Shown piece by piece: positions 51,766 to 63,477 of a stretch of 64,000 nt of DNA. A program made the position numbers and the translations under genes. Source of the stretch: Aricia agestis (Eukaryota; Arthropoda; Insecta; Lepidoptera; Lycaenidae). The notes below the pieces were generated by a model. The model was not told where the DNA came from, did not search any database, and saw nothing but the letters and a program-made list of their open reading frames with translations. The stretch covers positions 12,162,001 to 12,226,000 of the forward strand of contig NC_056420.1 in NCBI RefSeq assembly GCF_905147365.1, in the 5' to 3' direction. The first letter of the stretch is position 1. The number at the start of each line of letters is the position of its first letter.

Positions 51766-52275
51766 ATCGACGGTGGAAAGGCAAAAGTTACCAAGCGACA
51801 CTAGGGGTCAAAATGAGTTATTTATATATTCGGAATCAGCGAATTTTTCTCTATCGATTGGTCTTAGTCCCATGTCTCTACGAGCACTTTTGATGTCGCT
51901 TAGGAACTCCGTGGAAACGGGTATTTTTCTTATTTTCGGCGACCAAGCGACAACTTTTTGACACCTTTTTAAAAAGCAGGCATTTGGTAATATCTATATG
52001 TTTCTTTTTTTACTTGGTAATTTCTGCCTTTCCACTAATGGTATCAATTAGGTACTTGGGATGTTGTACCTATAATACATTTATTTATTTATGGTATTTC
52101 GGAACCTTTTACAAACCCTTGAGATATTTTTCTGTCGTTAAGTATTTTTTAACAAACCGTCATCATATCAAAAATTCAATATTTTACTCGCCGAAACTAA
52201 GATAACATGTGGCGCTTGGTAACCTTTTACCTGCCGCTTTATCTATAAATTTTGTTACTTGGATACCAATTGCTA
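51766..52275. repeat. GGTGGAAAGGCAAAAGTTACC repeat with inverted words
   Basis: The start TCGACGGTGGAAAGGCAAA is found inverted at 56118-56152 and partly at 52018-52040 and 52207-52245 (CGCTTGGTAACC). It may be a foldback element with decayed arms. Confidence 0.4.
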
Positions 52276-52515
52276 AAATAATTATTTAATTTTAAATGTG
52301 GTTAGCCCAAACAAACACTTGACGCGTTGTCGCTTGTCCCCGCTGTAAATCATACCTAATATGGTGGATAGTAACGGTTTTTTCGATCAGTCGTAGTTCC
52401 ACTGTCGCTTAGGCAACCAGCGTGCGCGCTCTCGCGCATTTCCTTACTACTGTTTTGTGCGATACGACACTTGGTATCTATTAAAATTATTATTTTCAAG
52501 CTAATTTGATTTTTA

Positions 52516-52872
52516 GACTGGATTGCACCACCTTAACTTTAACTTTGACTACAGTGCAAAATGTCAAATCTTTGGGTAAAGTTAAAAATGGACGCCATCA
52601 AGACGCCATATTTAACTATAACCATAGAGCTCGACAAGGTTTTAAATGCATGCGTCGAAAAAAGGAACTAACGCTGTCATCATACAAAAGCCGCAATTTT
52701 TGACAGTTCTCCTTTACCAGCAGCGCCCCCGCCCACGCGCATGTATAACCTTGTTGGATCAGCTGTCATCTGTCAATTTCTCCGGGCAAAGTTAAGGGTA
52801 AAGTTAAAGTTAAAGTTAAATTTACCTTAACTATAACTTTAATTTTACCCACGCCTCTGGTGCAACCCAGTC
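52516..52872. mobile_element. MITE with GACTGGRTTGCACCA ends
   Basis: Left GACTGGATTGCACCA, right TGGTGCAACCCAGTC, one mismatch in 15. TTA on both sides (52513-52515 and 52873-52875) may be the target duplication. Subterminal 'ttaactttaacttt' and 'aaagttaaagttaaa' words are inverted repeats. 357 bp, non-coding. Confidence 0.75.
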
Positions 52873-52890
52873 TTAGAGTTTTCTGTTTTG

Positions 52891-52927
52891 AATATAAGAA
52901 CTTACCGATGTGGTAAGTTCTTATATT
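52891..52927. repeat. Perfect 16-bp-arm hairpin
   Basis: AATATAAGAACTTACC and its complement with a 5-base loop. Confidence 0.8.
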
Positions 52928-53015
52928 AATTTTATAATAAACTCATACCAAATATTTTACTGAAAAGTTGATTATAAAATAAACGAATTTGTGAAGAGAA
53001 TCGCCTTTTTATTTT

Positions 53016-53590
53016 AAACCGACTTCCAAAAAAAGAAGAGGGTTCTTAATTCGATAGTCTGTTCTTTATTTAGTTATGTCTGTTCGCGGATAACTCCACT
53101 ATTTGTAGACCGATTTTTAAGATACTTCTGTTGTTGTATAGGACATAGTTGAAATTTGGTACCACGTTCACAAAAGTTGTGATCTGATGATGCGATCCAC
53201 GATGAATCGAGGCAACTCCTTAAAATTTGTAAGGAAACATGTACAGGGGTATTACTGTAGTAATTTTGACTTTTTCTGAAGGATTTCAAACATATTATGT
53301 ACTACCAAAAATAACATTCTGCAAGAATGTATAGGTACCTTGATTCCGAAGGTGCTGTACAGAATTTGCTAATCCTCATAGATATTTTTCAGGGATTTCA
53401 GCATTTAAACAAGTAATTTAAGCATAATAATATGCCAATATATCAATTTCATCAATTGTCATCATCATCACCATAAAGTTATTTTGCCACGCTGCACACA
53501 CCGTCAATCATGACCCTATTATTGGTACTTCTCATAGTCATAAATCAATCACATCAAAATAATGTCTATTTTTTTAAATACACCCAGGTA
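53016..53590 (+). repeat. ACCGACTTCC repeat, diverged copy
   Basis: Shares 'ggtaccacgttcacaaaagt', 'tgatctgatgatgcgatcc' and other blocks with 16692-17215. A minus frame in it is a by-product. Confidence 0.6.
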
Positions 53591-53678
53591 CAGTTAACTT
53601 TTGTGGTAGTTATACACACTTAAATAAAATTATCCACCACTGACTGCGGACAATATGCGTAATAGACATAACTAAAAA

Positions 53679-54500
53679 ACCGGCCAAGTGCGTATCGGAC
53701 CACGCACAATATAGGGTTCCGTAGTAACGCTAGTTTTTGATAATTTTTCACCATCTCAGTAACATTTAAAGGAATTCTAACGAAAAATTCCGTTATACTT
53801 TTCATACATTTTGTTTATGTCATCGACTATTACTAAATAACTTGTTAAGTCTTCTTAGCCGTGAGTGTTTTCCTTTTATATTCAGCATCTTTGCTACTCC
53901 CTTGAATATTTTCACATTTCCATTAGGCACATCCACAGTAGAATGGGGCGGGCGGGGCACTGGACTCTAACGTATTTTTCCACTGTAGAACTTCATATTT
54001 CATAAATGGACCCCGAAATCGGAAAATGATTTTTGAAATGAAAATGTTTTGGGATGGACACGGAAAAAAAACCGGCCAAGTGTGTATCGGGCGACACGCA
54101 ATATAGGGTTAGTAGTACAGCTAGTTTTTGATAATTTTTGTAAAGTTAATGAATGTACATTTATAACGTGTTTTACATTACTAACAACATCATCTCAGTT
54201 ACATTCAAAGGAATTTGAAGTTTGAACGAAAATTTCCTTTGTACTTCTACGAATACAATTTTTTAGTTGATCGACTATTACTCAATAATCATGAATGTCT
54301 TCTTAGCCGTGATAGTTTTCCTTTTAAATTCAGCATATTTCGTACCCCGTAAATTTTTTCACATTTCCAGAAGCAACCGTTTAGCTGGTAGAAGGGGGGA
54401 GATACTAGACTCTAACGATTTGTTCCACTTTAAAACTTCATATTTCACAAATGGATCTCAAAATCGGAAAATTGTCTTTGAATACTCATAACATTTTTAA
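53679..54500 (+). repeat. Two diverged tandem units of a 'ccggccaagtgcgtatcgg' repeat
   Basis: Unit 1 begins at about 53679 and unit 2 at about 54064. Both run ACCGGCCAAGTG, 'ctagtttttgataatttt', 'gtcttcttagccgtga', 'ctctaacg' and 'aaatcggaaaat' in the same order. Each is about 380-430 bp. Confidence 0.65.
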
Positions 54501-54566
54501 AAAACCTTATGACAATGCTTAAAGTGTATCGAAGGTACCACAAAAAATTAAAGGTTTTATATACTT

Positions 54567-54935
54567 ACTAGATGTCCCGCGCGGCTTCGCCCGCGTAAAT
54601 TAGGAATTTTACAGCAACCGTACATTTTCCCATAAAAAATAGCTATGTATACTCCCTTCACGTGGTCTACTCTATATCTGTGCCAAATATTGCTATAAAA
54701 ATTGATCCAGTATTTCGTGAGATAAACCCTTTCTAATTTATCCCCCGATTTTCCCACATTTTCCTGAGTTTCTTCGGTCGTATTAGTCTTATATAAAACC
54801 TGTAGCCTTAATCGAGTCGATAAATGAGCTATCTAACACTGAAATAAGTTTTTAAATTGGACCTGTTGTTCCTGAGATTAGCGCGATCAAGCAAACATAC
54901 TCTTCAGGTTTATAATATTAAGTACAGATTTTTTT
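54567..54935 (+). repeat. ACTAGATGTCCCGCGCGGC repeat (LINE-type tail)
   Basis: ACTAGATGTCCCGCGCGGC, 'cccttcacgtggtctactct', 'gagtttcttcggtcgtatta', then TTTATAATATTAAG. Sister of 56540-57115. Confidence 0.65.
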
Positions 54936-55029
54936 TTATTATCGCTTGACAAACTCGAGTCTCGATCTAAGAGACAGTGAAAAGTACCAATAACAGGATC
55001 ATAATATTCTCATAATCATGGGACGATGC

Positions 55030-55475
55030 ATGGTAGAATATTATGGTAGTGATGATGTTGTTGATGATGATGATGATAAATGTAATTTGCATAGTAGCAT
55101 ATGCTTTCCGTTCTTAAAACAACGCTGAAACTCCCAAACTTGTATTTATAAAGAATCAGGAGTTCTCTCGGCACCCTCCGAACCACGGTATACCAGGTAT
55201 ACCGCGGTGCAAAATCTTACTTGTTGATAGCATATGCTTAGAATACTTCTCACGAAACCGATGTCACGACATGTTTCCCTATAAATTTTGAGGAGCTCCA
55301 TCGATTATTTATGGATCCTTCATCAGGTCACCACTTTTGTGAATATAATACCAAATTGGGATGATACCCTATATACCAAAAAAAATATTTGAAAATCGGT
55401 TAACAAACGGCGGAGTAATAGTTGAACATAAAAACCGAACATAACACCTCCCCCATTGTGAAAGTCGGTAAAAAT
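55030..55475 (-). repeat. ACCGACTT repeat, inverted copy
   Basis: Contains 'ggtcaccacttttgtgaata' and ends 'gtgaaagtcggtaaaa'. A (GAT)n microsatellite lies at about 55045-55080. Confidence 0.55.
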
Positions 55476-55760
55476 TGTAGCCAATGTGTTATTCTGATGT
55501 ATAAGCTATATTATTGTAAAGTTTCATTAAAATCCTTTCAGTAGTTTTTGCGTGAAAGAGTAACAAACATCCATACATCCGCACATCCACACATCCATAC
55601 ATCCAAACAAACTTTCGCCTTTATAATATTAGTAGGATATTACCATTTTGTCGGTTTGATTAAGATGTACATTCATGCCGAATTACAGCTTTGTAGGCCT
55701 TATACAGACAGATGGACAGACGGACAGACCGAACCTATAAGGGTTCCTTGTTGACTAGCC
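55476..55760 (+). repeat. LINE-type tails with ACATCCATAC run
   Basis: An 'acatccatacatccgcac' run (55564-55605) is followed by CTTTATAATATTAGTAGGAT, then a second tail with 'cagacagatggacagacgga'. Confidence 0.5.
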
Positions 55761-55869
55761 GTAAAAAAGAGAAAAATAAATTATTTTCAAACAAAAAATT
55801 GGAACTGACTTCCTTGGCAAAATAAAATTAATATTCTTATGAATTAACTAAAAAGTGTAACATAATTCT

Positions 55870-56152
55870 TATTTTATAGTAGTGCCTTTTTAGGGTTCCG
55901 TACCCAAAGGGTAAAAACGGGACCCTATTACTAAAACTTCTATGTCTGTCTGTCTGTCTCCAGTCTATATCTCAAGAACGGCTGCAGCTAGAAATTTGTA
56001 ATTTTTACAGATAGTGTATTTCCTTTGCCGCTGTAACAACAAATTCTAAAAAAAAATACAACAAACCTGATTTTTTGCCCTTTTTTTTAAACGGCTCTCC
56101 TGTAAAAATAGCTATATGTCGCTTGGTAACTTTTGCCTTTCCACCGTCGATA
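55870..56152 (-). repeat. Inverted 'ggccaagtgcg' family tail and GGTGGAAAGG fragment
   Basis: 'agggttccgtacccaaaggg' and 'aacgggaccctattact' are the inverted end of the 3594-3968 repeat. From 56118 the inverted GGTGGAAAGGCAAAAG start follows. Confidence 0.55.
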
Positions 56153-56539
56153 TTCAACAATGAAAAGCAATCTATATTATAGTTTGCTTTTCATTATAGT
56201 TAGAATAATATCTCAAACGTTTCAATTTTTACCCCTCACCCTAATTTTCTCCCTAAACTAAGTTTAATAGCGCTAATGCGTCGAAACGCGTTGTTTTTAT
56301 CGGTAGTAAATCAATGGCGGATCATCCGGGATTAAATTTAAACTGCTACCGAAACTCCCGGATTATGATTGATCGTTCATTGGATTTTTCGTCATAAATT
56401 AATGCAGAAATAAAAGGGGTTGAATATGAACGTTATGCGGAAAGCTGAATAACAGTAATTTTATTTGCCGTGTGGAAACTGTAGTTTTTCGTAATCAAAA
56501 CTATGTTTGTAATTTTTTGGGGCTCGAAAGTATTACATT

Positions 56540-57115
56540 ACTAGATGTTCAGCGCGGCTTCGCCCGCCTAAATTAGGAATTTTACAGAAACCTTTTTTTG
56601 TACGTGGGAGAGCCATGCTTCGGCACGAATGGGCCGGCTCGACCGGAGAAATACCACGTCCTCACAGAAAACCGGCGTGAAACAGCGCTTGCGCTGTGTT
56701 TCGCCGAGTGAGTGAGTTTACCGGATGCCCAATCCCCTACCCTATTCCCTTCCATACCCTCCCCAATTCCTTTCCCTTCCCTACCCTCCCCTATTACCCT
56801 ATTCCCTATTAAAAGGCCGGCAACGCACCTGCAGCTCTCTGATGCTGCGAGTGTCCATGGGCGACGGAAGTTGCTTTCCATCAGGTGACCCGTTTGCTCG
56901 TTTGCCCCCTTATATCATAAAAAAAAAAAAAAAACCGTACATTTTCCCATAAAAATAGCTTATGTCCCTACTCCCTTCACTTGGTCTACTCTATATCTGT
57001 ACTTAATATTGCCATAAAAATTGCTCCAGTAGTTGGTAATTTCTTATATTTCCTCCGTTTTCCCCACATTTTCCTGAGTTTCTTCGGTCGTATTAGTCTT
57101 AGCGTGATAATATGG
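56540..57115 (+). repeat. ACTAGATGT...GCGCGGC repeat, split by a SINE
   Basis: 56540-56595 and 56935-57115 together match 54567-54800. The break at 'acagaaacc / aaccgtacatttt' holds the SINE. Confidence 0.7.
56604..56934 (+). mobile_element. Metulj-like SINE, copy D
   Basis: Full-length plus copy, from GTGGGAGAGCCATGC through the pyrimidine-rich tract to a 15-base A tail. AAACC-type words on both sides may be the target duplication. Confidence 0.8.
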
Positions 57116-57152
57116 TTAACATTAAATCTCTCTAAGTGCAACTGTTACAAAT

Positions 57153-57330
57153 ATCCATATTAATATTACAAATGTGAAAGTATGTCTGTTGTCTGCTACC
57201 TCTTCATGCTTAAACCACTGAACAGATTTTGATATTCGACACGGAGATACTTTAAGGCCCGGGACTTAGGATACTTTTTATTGGGACAAAATTTGCGGTT
57301 CCTTCGCGATAAAAGAATTTTGACACAATG
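57153..57330 (-). repeat. Dispersed repeat (GCAACTCCG family), diverged
   Basis: Inverted copy, from 'attaatattacaaatgtg' to 'ttttgacacaatggagct'. Confidence 0.6.
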
Positions 57331-57409
57331 GAGCTTATAAAAAAGCTACATTGTTCAATACAACTTAAAAAATGTATACACTATACAGGTCATATACTTT
57401 ACCGTTTAA

Positions 57410-57775
57410 CGCCTCCGTAGTCTAATGGTATAGAGCGCGGCTCTTGACTCGGACGTCGTGGGTTCGATTCCCGCGTTGGGAACATGTTATTTCCAAGTTT
57501 GGTTAGGACAGTGCAGGCTGATCACCTGATTGTCTGACAAGTAAGATGATCCATGCGTCGGATGGGCATGTAAAAAGTCAGTCCTGCCCCTGATCTCTCG
57601 CCAGTCGTGTCGGTCTTCCGTCCCACTGGGTTATGAGGGTAAAGGAATAGAGAGTGCTCTTGTGTACTGCGCACACACTTGGGCACTATAAAATTACTCC
57701 TGCGTAGCTGGCCTGGTTTCAATGAAACCGGCCACCGTCACCGAAACCGGTGTTTGAGCTATTATTATTATTATT
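57410..57775 (+). mobile_element. tRNA-derived SINE, near full length
   Basis: A-box TAGTCTAATGG and B-box GGTTCGATTCC lie in a tRNA-like head (57410-57482). A body follows with CACACTTGGGCACTATAAA, and the end is (TTA)n. The acceptor ends do not pair, so it is not a working tRNA gene. A 3' fragment of the same family is at 42470. Confidence 0.8.
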
Positions 57776-58429
57776 ACTTTACCGTAGAGCCCCTACGCCA
57801 GCGTAGAGCCTCTACGACGGCGTAGCTTCAGCAACGAAAAACCAAAATTTGTGAAATTAGCCACCGTACTGTAGTTTTAGTTTATCATTCCAATCGCCTG
57901 TAACTTTACTGTTGGAGGGTTCTATTCCTGAATATATAGAACCTTTTAGAAATTATTTTATCAACAGAACAATGTTTTCTGCTATGAAAAATTTCTCCAT
58001 TTTCTAAATAAAGAATTGGCAAAAATAATACTTAATAGGGGATCAAAATATGCATCTAATACATTGTCGCCTGCAAAAGCTGCTAACAAATAAGACAATG
58101 GCCGAATGCGTAAAACAACAAACAATTTATCATGAAAAAACTGTTTAACAAAACACCAGGAAGGGGCTAGCTTCTTGCTCCCGGGGAATTTATAACGCGT
58201 AAAAATATAATCGCCTAACCTTTTTGCTTAAAACACGATGTTTTTCGTCGCTTACCGGATTACTTCGAAAACGCTTCAATAAGGAAATTTAGAGCGAAAC
58301 GTTTTCCAGGACAAAGTGAGATCCGATTTATGAATTTTTAATTTTGAAAAAAAAATCGTAGCTGTTTTAGCCCCTACCGAATAAAAATATTATTAGTAAG
58401 AGGGTTACGGCTATCCATCCATACTAAAT
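57776..58429. other. Non-coding spacer
   Basis: Near the start, CCCTACGCCAGCGTAGAGCC and similar words repeat in tandem. Otherwise nothing recognised. Confidence 0.4.
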
Positions 58430-58537
58430 TTTTTTATGAAATAAAAACGAGCAAACGGGTCGCCTGATGGAAAGCAACTACCGTCGCCCATGGACACTCG
58501 CAACATCAGAAGAGCAGCAGGTGCGTTGCCGGCCTAA
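58430..58537 (-). mobile_element. Metulj-like SINE, 3' fragment
   Basis: Inverted tail: TTTTTTATGAAATAAA, then 'ccgtcgcccatggacactcg' and 'gcgttgccggcct'. Confidence 0.7.
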
Positions 58538-58542
58538 ATTAA

Positions 58543-58745
58543 TATACTAATAATATCATTAATGCGAAAGTGTGTCTATCTCTCTGTCTATCTGTCTATC
58601 TGTCTCATCTTCGCTCCCAAATCGCTGAAACGATTTTGCTGAAATTTAATATGGAGATACATTGAGTCCTGGGATAGGACATAAATACATTTTATCCCGT
58701 AAAAATGTACGGTTCCCGTGCGATGAACGAATTTTGGCGCAATAT
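58543..58745 (-). repeat. Dispersed repeat (GCAACTCCG family)
   Basis: Inverted copy with a CTATCTGT microsatellite at about 58577-58605. Confidence 0.7.
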
Positions 58746-58891
58746 GGATTCTGTATAATATCCTTGTCTGTTTTATATTTTGTCCTTTTCTATCGAACAA
58801 CTTTTTAACTCATTTTTTTTAAACTTACCCTTTTGGACAATATTTAAAGTGTGGATCTTCTATTATAAAGGGATTAATTTATAATATTACT

Positions 58892-59040
58892 ACCTGTCCC
58901 GGCAAACGTTGCTTTGTCATAATATAAATCAAGTATTTCACCCTACAAATAATAAAAACTAAGGTATCGTAACTCCCATACTATTACCGTTTAGTAGTAG
59001 AGAATTTTATATATAAAATTCTCTTTCTACTGTTTCGTTG
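58892..59040 (+). repeat. ACTACCTGTCCCGGCAAA repeat interrupted by a foldback fragment
   Basis: The start matches 4884. From 58942 the text (CAAATAATAAAAACTAAGG, 'ccatactattacc') is a fragment of the element at 49855-50465. The end (GAGAATTTTATATATAAAATTCTC) folds on itself. Confidence 0.5.
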
Positions 59041-59404
59041 TGTAAAATTATATCACATAACAAGAAATTCACTTCCATTTGATCTAAAATAACAGACTGT
59101 TGAACAATTATTATTGAACAATGAACATAGCTTCACAGAATCTCGTCCTAATCGCTTGTAATGGTCCGAGTCTTATTGGTTGTTGAAAGTAATATTATAC
59201 GTAAGTTCCAACAACTGTGGTCATTGAAATCTAGTAAATTCCAGGTAGACAATTATTGGATTTAGAGAATTAAGTGAAATTTAAATGAAAAAAAAAACTA
59301 TAAAGCGTACAAAAATCAGAAGCCCCACTACGCCCGATAGACGCTCTACGAAATTTCTATTATATTATACTGAATACTAATAAGTACTCGTATTCAGTAT
59401 ACAT

Positions 59405-59597
59405 ACTTCCATAGTAATATTATAAATGTTTAAATGTGTCTGTCTGCTCAAACCGCTGAATCAATTTTGCTGAAATTTGGTATGTGGATACTTTGAGTCC
59501 TGAGAAAGGATATAGGATACTTTTTATCCCGGAAAACGTACAATTCCCGTGCGATAGACTATATTGAACAGGATGGCGGGCATCATCAGCTAGTATC
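59405..59597 (-). repeat. Dispersed repeat (GCAACTCCG family)
   Basis: Inverted copy; ends 'gggcatcatcagctagt'. Confidence 0.65.
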
Positions 59598-60029
59598 ATT
59601 ATAATGCCTTGCAAGTTCACATCCGCGTTGCAAACTCAGCATGTGACCACAGACCACTAACTAGCGCCCCCTATTCGGCGGCGTCTGATAATTGCATTGA
59701 TTGATTTACAATATTGATAATTAGTAATTACTCGTGTTAAGTAAGAATTTTACATTTAATAATATTCTTTGTCAATATGTAAGTTTAGGAAAAAAAAAAT
59801 ATATGTTTCCGCTTCCGTTCACTTGGAGCGCTTTGTTCCCTTTTGTTCTGGTTGTCAATTTGTTTTATGGAGTTTTGTATTGTGAATTACCAGTTTACAA
59901 TTAGTTACAAATAAAAGTGATTAGAATATCTTCTATTTTGATTTTTCTGCATAAAGTACAATAACTCGCATGTTTACGTCACTAATTCTGGTAAATAGAG
60001 TTGAAAACGGGATGTATTTGTGGTATTTA
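59598..60029. other. Non-coding spacer
   Basis: Nothing recognised. Confidence 0.4.
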
Positions 60030-60430
60030 AGGCTACAACACACATCAACTCGAAAACGGATCGTAACTGTTCGCCTTGAGCCGTTTTGTGTACGAAACTC
60101 GTTTTTTTATTGAGTAGGGGAAAGGCTTTCTGTGTGTCTTAGGATTTTATTAAACTCCCTACTACAAGCTTAGTTATGTCTACTCTGCTACAAGTGATAC
60201 AACGCATACTTCATCGTCGCTTACGCTTCGTTGTCACCCCGCTTACTTCTGGTTTTCAACATTAAAACATTAGTCAGCGATTGACGAGCCGTAAGCGCGA
60301 TTTCGTCTAGCCATAGACGAGTTGACGTTAAATTGACGCCTGATGGCGACACCATACGGTCAAACAGGATATAAACTACGTAACACATACGGTGACGATC
60401 CCTTTCCGAGTTGATGTATGTGATGTTACC
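60030..60430. mobile_element. Foldback element, about 400 bp
   Basis: CACACATCAACTCGAAAACG and 'gatcgtaac' at the left are mirrored by 'gtgacgatccctttccgag' and TTGATGTATGTGATG at the right, with decay. Related to 47340-47770. Confidence 0.55.
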
Positions 60431-60644
60431 TCATGTGGTTGGGAACGCGATGCAGCAAAATTTGTGGCATTTAATTCAATGACCGCTGCGGAATTGCAAA
60501 TGTAGTTGTGTTTTTTACGACACGGGAAATGCTTTGGATCTGATTTGACAATTTAAATTGCGTTACAGGATTGTTTTTACAAAAATAAATCCTAGTTTTT
60601 TGTGTTGTGGAATTTTCGCAATTAAACATAAGCAATTATTAATT

Positions 60645-60720
60645 GAGTCTACTAGAATCAAAAACCGCAATGTTCAATAATGTTTTTATTGGACATTGCG
60701 GTTTTTGATTCTAGTAGACT
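60645..60720. repeat. Hairpin with about 32-bp arms
   Basis: AGTCTACTAGAATCAAAAAC plus CGCAATGT is mirrored by ACATTGCG plus GTTTTTGATTCTAGTAGACT. Confidence 0.85.
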
Positions 60721-60953
60721 AAATTGTGCATTTAAAAAATAATTTGGTTACTGCATACTGCTTAACTTTGTTTTATTTATAGTGCAGTGAATAAGTATTA
60801 GACTGACTAAATTCATAATAAGAGAAAGAATTCAAGCGAAAACATACCATTTTTGCGCTCGGCTTTTTGAATTCGAGCGATTATTATAAATCATATTTCA
60901 ATTAAATACGATCTAGCGTTGCCCAACTTTTGGGTTTTCGAGCTTATCAGAAT

Positions 60954-61665
60954 CAGGGACTGAATAACCGGAAAATATAGGTAGAGAAATTTAGCGGTAT
61001 GACGTCATACCTTTAAATTACGGTAACCTTTAAATAGCGGTACTGATATATCGGTATTGCAAAATTACGGTATCGTTTTTTTTAGATATCTAAATCTGTA
61101 AAATAAAGGTTTTCTTTCCACCCGGCTACGCCTCCCGCTGAAATATCACGTCAGGGCTCGCAATAATAATTATTGTAATATTCATCCCGTCCATTTACAG
61201 TTCAACACACACCACGTGGCACGCGCACGTACGCGTACCTTACTCAAATTTTTTGAGTTGCATTTATACTTTCTTAAAGGTTACAGTCAAGCAGGACGTT
61301 AACTTTAAAACAATACCTAATAATATAGTGTTGATACTCCATTCAAGTGCAGGAAGAGTTTGAAATGAATATTAATTGTACCCTCGATTGTACAATATTT
61401 TGATATGATAGTTGAGAATTGGCAACGCCGCACCGGTGCGTAGGTACGTCGTCACCTAGCATTATTTCGGTACCGAAATAATTTCGGTTGGGGTAACAAT
61501 AAAATAAAGAGATATATCGGTACCGTAAAAATAAAGTTATATTTCATTATTTTGCGGTACCGCAATGGTGAAGTTCAACCGTTTTGACTCAACCTTTAAA
61601 TCAAAGCAATACCGTAATTTTATACCGGTATATACCCTTTATAACGGTACCGCTTTCAGTCCCTG
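60954..61665. mobile_element. hAT-type non-autonomous element with 8-bp duplication
   Basis: Ends CAGGGACTGAA / TTCAGTCCCTG; exact ATCAGAAT duplication at 60946-60953 and 61666-61673. 712 bp without transposase. The interior repeats CGGTA and GGTACCG words on both sides. Confidence 0.88.
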
Positions 61666-61764
61666 ATCAGAATTGCTTGTGTTGAAAATTAATTCTAAAA
61701 ATTATTATTCTATACCATAATATTATACGTTCGCATCATACGCGTCGCTTGATTATAGTTATTA

Positions 61765-62007
61765 ACGAGCTTTTGCCCGCGGCTTTGCTCACGTAAAGAA
61801 GTATTAGTATTATATATACAAACTTTCATCCCCTATTTTAACCCCTTGGAGGTAGAATCGATCAAAATCCTTTCTTAGCGGATGCCTACGTCATATCATC
61901 TACCTGCATGCCAAATTTCAGCCTGATCGGTCCATTGGTTTGGGCTGTGCGTTGATAGATCACCATGTCAGTCAGTCACCTTTGAGTTTTTTATATATAG
62001 ATATACC
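61765..62007 (+). repeat. Dispersed repeat 'cgagcttttgcccgcggct'
   Basis: Sister of 675-912 over nearly its full length. Confidence 0.8.
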
Positions 62008-62248
62008 TATATTTTGCCGGTAGTGTGCAACATCAATTACTTTCCAAGAAAGTAAGTATTGTACACAAAACGTTTACGTAACCGTAACCGTATTAAATTT
62101 TAAAAATTCATGAATCCTCTGAAGCGTTTTTCAATTCTCTTTTCGGAATTCGCGCTAAGATTTATATGTCTCTGGGACATCTCGTGTCCCGCACCTGGTA
62201 CCAATTTTCCGTTCCTTCTACATTGTACCTATTTTTTAATACTTGTAC

Positions 62249-62785
62249 GTCAATTATCCGAACTAATGTACAAGATCGGATGATCGATTAACGATTTGTT
62301 CTAAGAATCGAACTGTATTGTGTTTGTAGTCTACAGATGCAATTGACAGAAAATGTATCTACGTTACATGTTTAGCAAAATAAAAATATAATAACAATAT
62401 AATAATAAGTAAGTATAAATTAAAAAGTAAAAAAGTTATAACATAAAGGGCCAGTTTCACCACTTCCTGATTAGTGCCGGTTAGGCTATCTTGACAGATA
62501 GTGTATGGAGCATCTGTCAAATAAGTTGTGGATATCCGGCACCTTATCAGGAAGTGGTGAAACAGGCCCTTTATGTTATAACTTTTAATTTATATTATTA
62601 TAAACTTTTCTAACCTTTTTAATAAAAAATACATATTATCACTTTTCTACACAAAATACAAGACAACCACTAATTTTTTCGGATTTTCCGGGGATTTTTT
62701 TGGTGTAGGCACGAAAATTTTGCTAACGACGTGTTCGGTTTAGCGGTCGTTGATTAATCGACGTTCGGATAATCGACGCCACACT
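62249..62785. mobile_element. Candidate pogo-like (Tc1/mariner) remnant with a nested MITE
   Basis: 'cgtcaattatccgaac' and 'gatcgattaacga' at the left are mirrored by 'gttgattaatcgacg' and 'gttcggataatcgacg' at the right. ATTATCCGAAC ends are typical of insect pogo-like elements (from memory). No transposase remains. Confidence 0.45.
62430..62592. mobile_element. Palindromic MITE (GGGCCAGTTTCACCACTTCC)
   Basis: AAAGTTATAACATAAAGGGCC and TTTCACCACTTCCTGAT are mirrored by ATCAGGAAGTGGTGAAAC and GGCCCTTTATGTTATAACTTT. The arms are over 55 bp, and the loop carries the pair TGACAGATAG/ATCTGTCA. Confidence 0.8.
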
Positions 62786-63224
62786 TTACCGTGTACCTTG
62801 TACCTCGTTCAACCCCTGGCTCCTCAGGGACGGTGACCGGCGTTGATAGTAAATTTGAAGCTTTGGCATACTAATGCTCTAGGTTTTCCCAATCCTAATG
62901 TAAATAAAATTTATAATGCAATTCTCGGGATATATTATCCGAGAAGGGTTTAGAAGGATATTTATTATCCAGACAAATGCGAGAAGGAAAGCTTGATGGG
63001 TCCCGTCTTATGTTTATTACACCCGTTTTTATTGCCAAAATAACTGACCCGAAATTGTTTTTGTTAGAACTGAAGTTATGTTATTTTGTTGCTATTTTCT
63101 TAGATTTGTAATATTGATAGTTTGTTTTCTAATTGATATTGGTTTATTTAGGTTTACAGTTTTAATCTATTGGACAGCTTTGAGCGCGACGACCGAATCA
63201 AGAAAGTCCGTAACAAGATAAACC

Positions 63225-63360
63225 TTACACCCCCCCCACCAACCAGCTCAGCGGTGGGGCATTGCCGTGCATCGTCTAACGTCGTTTCAGTTCGGCAGAC
63301 TGAACGGTGTTTGTGTGCGTGCGACCAGACGTATGCGAATTATAATTGCAAAAGTTGATA
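63225..63360 (+). repeat. Repeat fragment with GTGTGCGTGCGACCAGACG
   Basis: Inverted relative of 15300-15397 (CAGTTCGGCAGACTGAACG, then GTGTGCGTGCGACC). The small frame across it is a by-product. Confidence 0.45.
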
Positions 63361-63477
63361 AAATAATAATATTAAATATGTGTATCATATAATAAAAATC
63401 TTAAATATATTATGTATAGTATAAAAAGTATTAAATAAATTACCGTTGTCTGGTACCTGTAACACAAGTTCTTCAGG

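Noticed and set aside
57410..57482. Functional tRNA gene
   Set aside because: A and B boxes are good but the acceptor ends do not pair and the sequence continues into a SINE body shared with 42470-42588.
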